Shown: piece by piece, positions 58,685-64,000 of the stretch | How positions within the stretch are numbered: position 1 is the first letter of the stretch | How the letters are laid out: each line of letters starts with the position of its first letter | Assembly: GCA_965217095.1 (NCBI GenBank) | Contig: OZ244235.1 | Location: 4,526,001-4,590,000 of the forward strand | Reading direction: 5' to 3' | DNA length: 64,000 nucleotides | Origin: CAYNZV01 sp965217095 | GTDB taxonomy: Bacteria; Latescibacterota; UBA2968; UBA8231 | Translations under genes and position numbers: made by a program | Notes under the pieces: generated by a model | Database searches by the model: none | Seen by the model: the letters and a program-made list of their open reading frames with translations, nothing else | What the model was told of the DNA's origin: nothing

Positions 58685-60727
58685 TTGAGTATTTCTTCAT
58701 GGGTCGGGATGGCTCCGTATGTAGCGGCGGCGGGGTTGATCCTTGCCCTGTTGCTCTACTGGTCCATCACGCGGAAACCCGAAGGCAGCGCTGTAATGAT
58801 AGAGATAGCCGCAAGCGTGCACGAAGGGGCGATGGCGTTTCTTCGTCGCGAGTATTCGATTCTCTTGGTATTTATCGTCATCGTCTTTACGCTGCTCTAC
58901 ACCGGAGTCAACGAGCGCACGGCGTATGCGTTTCTGACCGGTGCCGCGTGTTCGATCGCGGCCGGTTTCGCCGGAATGAAAGCGGCGACCCGCGCCAATG
59001 TGCGCACGGCCAACGCCGCCAGCGAACAGGGTCAGGGACCCGCCTTGAGCATGGCGTTTACCGGAGGTGCCGTGATGGGGCTGGCGGTTGCGAGTCTCGG
59101 CCTGCTCGGCATCTCGAGCCTGGCGCTGGCATTCGGCATCTGGGAAAATGCGTCCCACGCCTCCGCGATCAGCGGCTTCGCGATGGGGGCAAGCTCTATT
59201 GCATTGTTTGCCCGCGTGGGCGGCGGCATCTTCACCAAAACCGCCGACGTGGGGGCAGACCTGGTCGGCAAGGTGGAAGCGGGTATCCCGGAAGACGATC
59301 CGCGGAATCCGGCGACCATCGCCGATAACGTCGGCGACAACGTGGGTGATGTGGCCGGCATGGGCGCGGACATCTTCGAGTCCTACGTAGGTTCGGTCAT
59401 CGCCAGTATCGCCATCGCCGCGACGGCTTCCACCGCGATGCTCGCCACCCTCGGACCCAACTTGACTGAGGTGCAGGCGCGGCTGGCGCTCATGGCCTAC
59501 CCGCTCATGGTCATTATTGTGGGTTTGGTCGCTTCGATAGTCGGCGTCTTTACCGTTCGGATTCTGCAGAATTGGGACCCGGGTGCGGCGCTGCGATACG
59601 CTACCTTTGTCGCGGCGGGGTTGATGCTGGTCGGCGCCTATTACATCGCCGTCAATCTCAATCTTGGGCTGGGTACCTTCTGGGCCGTATTGTGCGGTGC
59701 GCTGGCGGGAATCGTCATCGGACTGCTCACCGAGTATTACACCGGCGGAAAACCAATCCGCGATATCGCCGAGGCGTCGAAGACCGGTTCTGCCACCAAT
59801 ATCATCACCGGCCTGGCCGTGGGCATGGAGAGCACGGCGCTTCCGGTCCTGGGCATCGTGCTGGCGATCTATCTGGCCAACGATGCCGCCGGTCTTTACG
59901 GCATCGGCGTAGCTGCCGTGGGCATGCTGTCGACCGTCGGCATCACCATGTCCGTGGATGCCTACGGACCGATCGCCGACAACGCCGGAGGCATAACCGA
60001 GATGTCCGGCCTCGGCGAGGATGTCCGCAAGATTACCGACAGTCTCGACTCTCTTGGAAACACCACCGCGGCGATCGGCAAGGGGTTCGCCATCGGCTCT
60101 GCCGCGCTCACGGCATTAGCTCTGTTTTCAGCGTTTACAGCCGCCGTCGAGGTGGCGACCGGTGCTCCTATCATTATCGACGTAACCTCTCCCAAAGTCG
60201 TAATCGGACTGTTCATCGGTGCGGCGATCCCCTATCTCGCCGGGGCTATGACGATGACCGCCGTGGGTCGCGCCGCATTTAAGATGGTCGAGGAGGTGCG
60301 ACGCCAGTTCAGAGAGATTCCTGGCATCATGGAGGGCACCGGTAAACCCGACACCAAGCGTTGCGTGGATATCAGCACCTCCGCTGCCCTGAAGGAGATG
60401 ATCCTGCCTGGTTTGCTTGCCGTGCTGGCGCCCCTGGTAGTGGGATTCATCCTAGGCCCCGTTGGGTTGGGCGGGATGTTGGCCGGGGCAACCGTGAGCG
60501 GGGTTCTACTGGCCTTGTTGATGTCCAATAGCGGCGGCGCTTGGGACAACGCCAAGAAATGGATCGAAGAGGGGAACCTGGGAGGCAAGGGGTCCGATTC
60601 TCACAAAGCCGCCGTCGTTGGCGATACGGTGGGAGACCCCTTCAAGGACACCACCGGACCGTCGATGAATATTTTGATCAAGCTCATGTCCGTCGTATCC
60701 CTGGTACTCGTGCCAATTCTGGTATGA
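58685..60727 (+). CDS. hppA: Membrane-bound ion-pumping pyrophosphatase
   Basis: A 680-residue integral membrane enzyme with about 16 helices that couples pyrophosphate hydrolysis to H+ or Na+ export. The start is TTG 58685 after GGGAGGT. Substrate motifs are DNVGDNVGDVAGMGADIFES, DAYGPIADNAGGI and DTVGDPFKDTTGPS. The sequence GNTTAAIGKGFAIGSAAL has Ala where K+-independent enzymes carry Lys, so it belongs to the K+-dependent class. H+ against Na+ cannot be settled here. It occupies the place of ychF between pth and rpsF. Confidence 0.95.
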   Translation: MSISSWVGMAPYVAAAGLILALLLYWSITRKPEGSAVMIEIAASVHEGAMAFLRREYSILLVFIVIVFTLLYTGVNERTAYAFLTGAACSIAAGFAGMKAATRANVRTANAASEQGQGPALSMAFTGGAVMGLAVASLGLLGISSLALAFGIWENASHASAISGFAMGASSIALFARVGGGIFTKTADVGADLVGKVEAGIPEDDPRNPATIADNVGDNVGDVAGMGADIFESYVGSVIASIAIAATASTAMLATLGPNLTEVQARLALMAYPLMVIIVGLVASIVGVFTVRILQNWDPGAALRYATFVAAGLMLVGAYYIAVNLNLGLGTFWAVLCGALAGIVIGLLTEYYTGGKPIRDIAEASKTGSATNIITGLAVGMESTALPVLGIVLAIYLANDAAGLYGIGVAAVGMLSTVGITMSVDAYGPIADNAGGITEMSGLGEDVRKITDSLDSLGNTTAAIGKGFAIGSAALTALALFSAFTAAVEVATGAPIIIDVTSPKVVIGLFIGAAIPYLAGAMTMTAVGRAAFKMVEEVRRQFREIPGIMEGTGKPDTKRCVDISTSAALKEMILPGLLAVLAPLVVGFILGPVGLGGMLAGATVSGVLLALLMSNSGGAWDNAKKWIEEGNLGGKGSDSHKAAVVGDTVGDPFKDTTGPSMNILIKLMSVVSLVLVPILV

Positions 60728-60764
60728 AGCACCGACGTCGGCGCAAACCTAAAGAGAACAACGT

Positions 60765-61289
60765 ATGAAGAATTACGAACTCGTCTGCATTCTGGATCCT
60801 CAGATTGGCGACGCGAGATTCGGCGAGGTGGCGGAGAAGTACGAAAAATACCTGAAGTCCAGTTCAGCCGAGGTTGCTCATACCGACCACTGGGGCCTGC
60901 GCAAATTGGCCTACTCCTCGGCAAGTTTGAAGAAGCGGCAACAGGGGTACTACGTGCTCTTTCAGTTCACTGCGGATCCGACTTCGATTTCGGCCCTGGA
61001 GCGCGAGCTGTCCTTGGACGAAGAGGTTCTTCGCCATCTGGTTGTCGGTATCCAAGGCGATTTCCTGCGGGTGCCCCAGCTGTTGCCGGAGAGCGCACTA
61101 TTCCCCGAACGACCTTCGCGGGACAATGGCCGCTTTCGGCGCGACAATCGAGACGACCGTGCGGGGCAGGAAGAACGTCCTCAAAATCCCGCAGAACCGA
61201 CGGCAGGAGAAGACAGCGAATCCCAGGCCGCACCTGCCGCTGAAGCCGTGCCCAGCACCGAATCTGAAGAAGGCGACGGCACGAGCTGA
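60765..61289 (+). CDS. rpsF: 30S ribosomal protein S6 with long acidic tail
   Basis: S6 (174 residues; usual 95-140). The fold covers residues 1-about 100: MKNYELVCILDPQIGDARFG, THTDHWGLRKLAYSSASLKK-like segment (TDHWGLRKLAYSSASLKKRQ) and GYYVLFQFTADP. A disordered tail of about 70 residues, rich in Arg/Asp then Glu/Ala/Ser, follows. The S18 gene that normally follows is missing; a DUF2232 gene starts five bases after the stop. Confidence 0.94.
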   Translation: MKNYELVCILDPQIGDARFGEVAEKYEKYLKSSSAEVAHTDHWGLRKLAYSSASLKKRQQGYYVLFQFTADPTSISALERELSLDEEVLRHLVVGIQGDFLRVPQLLPESALFPERPSRDNGRFRRDNRDDRAGQEERPQNPAEPTAGEDSESQAAPAAEAVPSTESEEGDGTS

Positions 61290-61294
61290 CCCCA

Positions 61295-62128
61295 TTGCCT
61301 CTCATCACCAGTGTCGTTCTGGCGACAGTCGTCCTGCTGACCTGTCGCCGGTTCGGCAGCCAACGGGTGCTTCCGTTCACCTTGCTCATGACTCTGGGGG
61401 TTTCGCTGACAGCGAGCACCACCGTGGGTGTGGCCGTGGTTATGGGTTTGGTGGCCGGGATGCTGGTGGAGCGAGGCTTCGCATACGGAGTTGCGATTTT
61501 CGGGGGCGCGCTTCCGGCCGTTCTGCAGAGTGTGGCCATGGTGTTTTTTGCTCAGGACATGGTGCCCGAAGCGGAGCTTAAGCAGCTCGTGACCCAACTA
61601 GAGGGTATGGGTCTGCAGATGGAAGACCAGGGGTATTCGATACACGAGATCGCGACCCTGGCTCTTCGGTTGCAACCGGGTATGGAATGCGTGATGGGGA
61701 TCCTGTCGCTCGTCCTCGCCTATCGTTTCGGTCAAGCCTTGGCCCCTCGATTTGGGCTGGGGTTGCCGTCGGCAACCCGGTTCCGGCTGTGGCGACCCTG
61801 GGACGAGTTGATCTGGGCGTTGATAGTCAGCCTCGTGCTAGTGCTGATCGGTAGCGGTATCTTGCGCGATCTCGGCCTGAACGCGCTGGTCGTGGTCGCG
61901 GTGATTTACGCCACCCATGGCGCCGCCGTCGTGCGGTTCTATATGGCTCGGCTCCGTGTCCCAGCATTGGTCGAGTTGTTTGTTTACCTGTCGCTGGTCT
62001 TCACGATGGGAATCTCCATACCTATCCTCGGCGCCGTCGGGATTCTCGATACCTGGTTCGATTGGCGCCAACTGCGTACTCCGCAGGCGCAACCTGAAGG
62101 CGACGCGGACGGCACATCAACGTTGTGA
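61295..62128 (+). CDS. DUF2232-family multi-pass membrane protein
   Basis: A 277-residue protein with about seven or eight membrane helices, starting at TTG 61295. Its position between rpsF and rplI and its layout (early helices, a charged loop PEAELKQLVTQLEGMGLQME, then further helices with FRLWRPWDELIWALIVSLVL) fit the DUF2232 (YybS-like) family. Function is unknown. The end of the protein is a short hydrophilic tail. Confidence 0.78.
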   Translation: MPLITSVVLATVVLLTCRRFGSQRVLPFTLLMTLGVSLTASTTVGVAVVMGLVAGMLVERGFAYGVAIFGGALPAVLQSVAMVFFAQDMVPEAELKQLVTQLEGMGLQMEDQGYSIHEIATLALRLQPGMECVMGILSLVLAYRFGQALAPRFGLGLPSATRFRLWRPWDELIWALIVSLVLVLIGSGILRDLGLNALVVVAVIYATHGAAVVRFYMARLRVPALVELFVYLSLVFTMGISIPILGAVGILDTWFDWRQLRTPQAQPEGDADGTSTL

Positions 62129-62153
62129 GCAGTGTGAATAAGGAGAAGGTATC

Positions 62154-62597
62154 TTGAGAATAGTTCTGTTGAAGGATGTCGACCGGGTGGGTCGCGCCGG
62201 CGAGATCGTCCAGGTCGCCGACGGATTCGCGCGCAACTTTCTGATTCCCCAGCGGCAAGCGCTGTTGGCCACCGATGCGAACGTGGCGCGTTTTGAATCC
62301 CAGCGCAAACAACACGAGGCGACCGCCGAGCGGGAAAAACGGGTGTCGGCCACCCTGGCGAAGGAATTGGAAAAGGATTCGCTAACGGCGGTAGTACGCG
62401 TCGGCGAAGAGGACAAGATGTACGGTTCGGTTACGGCTCAGAACATCTCTGATCTGCTAGGAGAAAAAGAGTACGCGGTCGATCGTCGCAAGATTGTTCT
62501 CGACGACCCGATACGAGCTGTAGGGGTGTATAATATCGAGATTCGCCTGCACTCCGAGGTCACCGCAACGGTAAAACTTTGGGTGGTCAAGGAATAG
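62154..62597 (+). CDS. rplI: 50S ribosomal protein L9
   Basis: L9 (147 residues, normal) has an N-terminal rRNA-binding domain (MRIVLLKDVDRVGRAGEIVQ, VADGFARNFLIPQRQALLAT), a long connecting helix, and a C-terminal domain with GSVTAQNISDLL. It starts at TTG 62154 with AAGGAG upstream. dnaB, which often follows, is not here. Confidence 0.95.
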   Translation: MRIVLLKDVDRVGRAGEIVQVADGFARNFLIPQRQALLATDANVARFESQRKQHEATAEREKRVSATLAKELEKDSLTAVVRVGEEDKMYGSVTAQNISDLLGEKEYAVDRRKIVLDDPIRAVGVYNIEIRLHSEVTATVKLWVVKE

Positions 62598-62742
62598 CCG
62601 CAGCGTTCGATTTCGTGCCGATCTCCCGCCGCTGATCCCAGACGGCGAATTAATACAGGCATATTTTCGAGACAGGGCACTACTTCAAGCCAGGCACCGG
62701 GTGCCACTCCGTCGGTTAACGCGCTCGGTTACAATCGTTGAT

Positions 62743-62841
62743 GGGAGCGGAAGGGAGCCTGGTGGTCTCCGCGGACTTCAAATCCGTTGCGGTGGCGCGA
62801 GAGCGTCGCCGGGTGGGTTCGATTCCCACACGTTCCCGCCA
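62743..62841 (+). tRNA. selC: Selenocysteine tRNA (UCA)
   Basis: A 99-base tRNA with GGGAGCG/CGTTCCC acceptor pairing, an extended D-stem GGGAG/CTCC, anticodon stem GCGGA/TCCGT around CTTCAAA (anticodon TCA), a long variable arm and T-arm GTGGGTTCGATTCCCAC. CCA is encoded. The length, long extra arm and UCA anticodon identify tRNA-Sec. A TACAAT (62730-62735) may be its -10 box. No selA, selB or selD gene lies in this window. Confidence 0.93.
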
Positions 62842-62898
62842 ACCGCCAGCCAGGTCGCAAAACGACCAATCGCACAACTTCGAATTTGGAGCAGATCG

Positions 62899-64000
62899 AT
62901 GGCAGAAATCAGTACGCTAAGAACGATTATCAATTCAGGAAGTGACGAAGCCGTCGCCATCGACGGCGTCGGCCGCGCTTCACTGACCTACCGGGATTTG
63001 CGGGCTCACGTCGATCGGACGGTTACCGCCTTGAACCGACTCGGGATAGGACGGAACGACCGCGTCGCCATGGTGCTGCCCAACGGCCCGGAGATGGCCG
63101 TGGCGTTCGTCTCGATCGCCGCCGGCGCCACCACAGCGCCTCTGAACCCGGCATACAAGCGAGAAGAGTACGACTTTTTCCTGTCCGACCTGAATGCAAA
63201 GGCGCTCCTCGTCGAATCCGGCGCCACGTCCCCCGCTATCAAATCAGCGACCCAGCTCGACATCCCCGTTCTCGAAATCTCGACTGGCGATGATCGACCC
63301 GCCGGCGTTTTCGACCTCACCCCGGCTGCACAGATGGACGCAACCGAACCAAAATCAGGGGGCCCGGCCGAACCAGATGATGTGGCGCTCGTTCTGCACA
63401 CCTCCGGTACCACGTCACGGCCGAAACTCGTTCCCCTTACGCATCGAAACGTCTGCGCCTCTGCCCGCAACATCGGGACGACGCTGAAGCTGACCTCCGA
63501 CGACCGCTGTATGAACGTCATGCCCCTGTTCCATATCCACGGGCTGATGGCCGCCATTTTGTCGACCCTGCGCGCCGGTGCCAGCGTCTTCTGCACGCCG
63601 GGCTTCGATGCACTCAGATTCTTCGCTTTGCTCGATCAGGCGAAACCGACGTGGTATACCGCCGTTCCCACGATGCACCAGACCATCCTCGTCCGAGCCA
63701 AACGGAACTCCGAAATTGTCTCCTCCGCGAACCTCCGGTTCATCCGCTCTTCTTCATCCTCCCTTCCACCTCAGGTGATGGAAGAGCTGGAAAAGACGTT
63801 CAGTGCCCCCGTCGTCGAGGCCTATGCCATGACCGAGGCGGCACATCAGATGACGTGTAACGCCCTGCCACCCGGGCAGCGCAAATCCGGTACGGTCGGG
63901 CCAGCGGCCGGTCCCGAGGTGGCGATCATGGACGAGTCGGGTCCCACGTTGTTGCCACAGGGGGAGGTCGGCGAAGTTGTCATCAAAGGGCCTAACGTGA
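62899..64000 (+). CDS. AMP-dependent CoA ligase, oxalate-CoA-ligase-like (partial)
   Basis: The gene starts at ATG 62899 and runs open past the right edge; 367 residues are seen. ATP-binding P-loop LHTSGTTSRPKLVPLTHRNV and motif EAYAMTEAAHQMT are intact. TWYTAVPTMHQTIL, MPLFHIHGLMAAILS and GEVVIKGPNV are strikingly like plant AAE3 and yeast Pcs60, which make oxalyl-CoA. Substrate identity is inferred from that likeness; other short acids are possible. It lies 57 bases after the tRNA-Sec gene. Confidence 0.85.
   Translation, partial: MAEISTLRTIINSGSDEAVAIDGVGRASLTYRDLRAHVDRTVTALNRLGIGRNDRVAMVLPNGPEMAVAFVSIAAGATTAPLNPAYKREEYDFFLSDLNAKALLVESGATSPAIKSATQLDIPVLEISTGDDRPAGVFDLTPAAQMDATEPKSGGPAEPDDVALVLHTSGTTSRPKLVPLTHRNVCASARNIGTTLKLTSDDRCMNVMPLFHIHGLMAAILSTLRAGASVFCTPGFDALRFFALLDQAKPTWYTAVPTMHQTILVRAKRNSEIVSSANLRFIRSSSSSLPPQVMEELEKTFSAPVVEAYAMTEAAHQMTCNALPPGQRKSGTVGPAAGPEVAIMDESGPTLLPQGEVGEVVIKGPNV

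Noticed and set aside
62697..62713. Small palindrome GGCACCGGGTGCC after rplI
   Set aside because: A 5-bp stem with a 3-base loop and no T-run is not enough to call a terminator.

Overview
This window is about 64 kb of chromosome from a GC-rich, Gram-negative-type bacterium centred on the replication origin. An outer-membrane beta-barrel protein, periplasmic c-type cytochromes, a System I cytochrome c maturation operon and YidC indicate a diderm cell. Near-consensus sigma-70 promoters (TTGACA/TATAAT type) and good Shine-Dalgarno sequences recur. A selenocysteine tRNA, two complex II-type enzymes, a K+-dependent-type membrane pyrophosphatase and a c-type cytochrome point to flexible, partly anaerobic respiration. 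Gene orders ispE-tRNA(Gln)-rplY-pth, rpsF-DUF2232-rplI and rng-rplU-rpmA recall Desulfobacterota ('Deltaproteobacteria'), but prs, ychF, rpsR, mnmG, obgE and parAB are missing from their usual places. GyrA has a PVC-like active-site region. I do not assign a phylum.

Layout. 1-1.65 kb: accessory DNA with an unknown gene cut by the left edge, a small ribbon-helix-helix protein and a frameshifted transposase tail. 1.65-2.9 kb: a beta-barrel protein and two serine tRNAs with a strong promoter. 2.9-12 kb (minus): gyrA, gyrB, a DUF721/DciA-like gene, recF, dnaN, an intergenic oriC with DnaA boxes and a DnaA-trio-like element, and dnaA. 12-16.7 kb (plus): rpmH, a short rnpA, yidD, yidC, mnmE, two parS sites and rsmG, followed by a second DnaA-box/AT-rich patch. 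16.9-22.9 kb: CDP-alcohol phosphatidyltransferase, tmk, a C-terminal processing protease, a long hairpin-rich intergenic region, rng, rplU and rpmA. 23-30.3 kb: an E. coli-type frdABCD operon facing a diheme-type sdhCAB operon tail to tail. 30.4-32.5 kb: sucCD. 32.5-36.1 kb: a CPBP protease, a diheme cytochrome and two glycosyltransferases. 36.1-36.3 kb: a 6S-like structured RNA with its own promoter and terminator. 36.4-39.8 kb: an XRE regulator with repeated operator-like sites, a HEAT-repeat lipoprotein, an anti-sigma-like protein and two tandem bifunctional-nuclease-family genes.

39.8-46.6 kb (minus): a ccm operon (E, F, H, two unfamiliar genes, A, B, C, D) with a run of 4-nt overlaps. 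The two unfamiliar genes, a CcmI-like zinc-ribbon protein and a one-helix beta-sandwich membrane protein, sit inside that run and are the best candidates here for undescribed parts of a known machine. 46.6-56.3 kb (minus): a methyltransferase, an M24 peptidase, an HtrA protease, an NtrC-type activator with a degenerate receiver, a Crp/Fnr regulator and a roughly 1,200-residue TPR protein. 56.4-64 kb (plus): ispE, tRNA-Gln, rplY, pth, hppA, rpsF, a DUF2232 gene, rplI, tRNA-Sec and an oxalate-CoA-ligase-like gene cut by the right edge.

How the genes fit together: the origin supplies the initiator, clamp, clamp-region repair and gyrase genes beside candidate initiation and segregation sites. The Frd/Sdh/Suc genes cover the succinyl-CoA/succinate/fumarate section of the TCA cycle in both directions. 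The Ccm operon would supply haem to cytochromes such as the one at 33.4 kb. Promoters, terminators and RNA structures were found by eye, not by computation.
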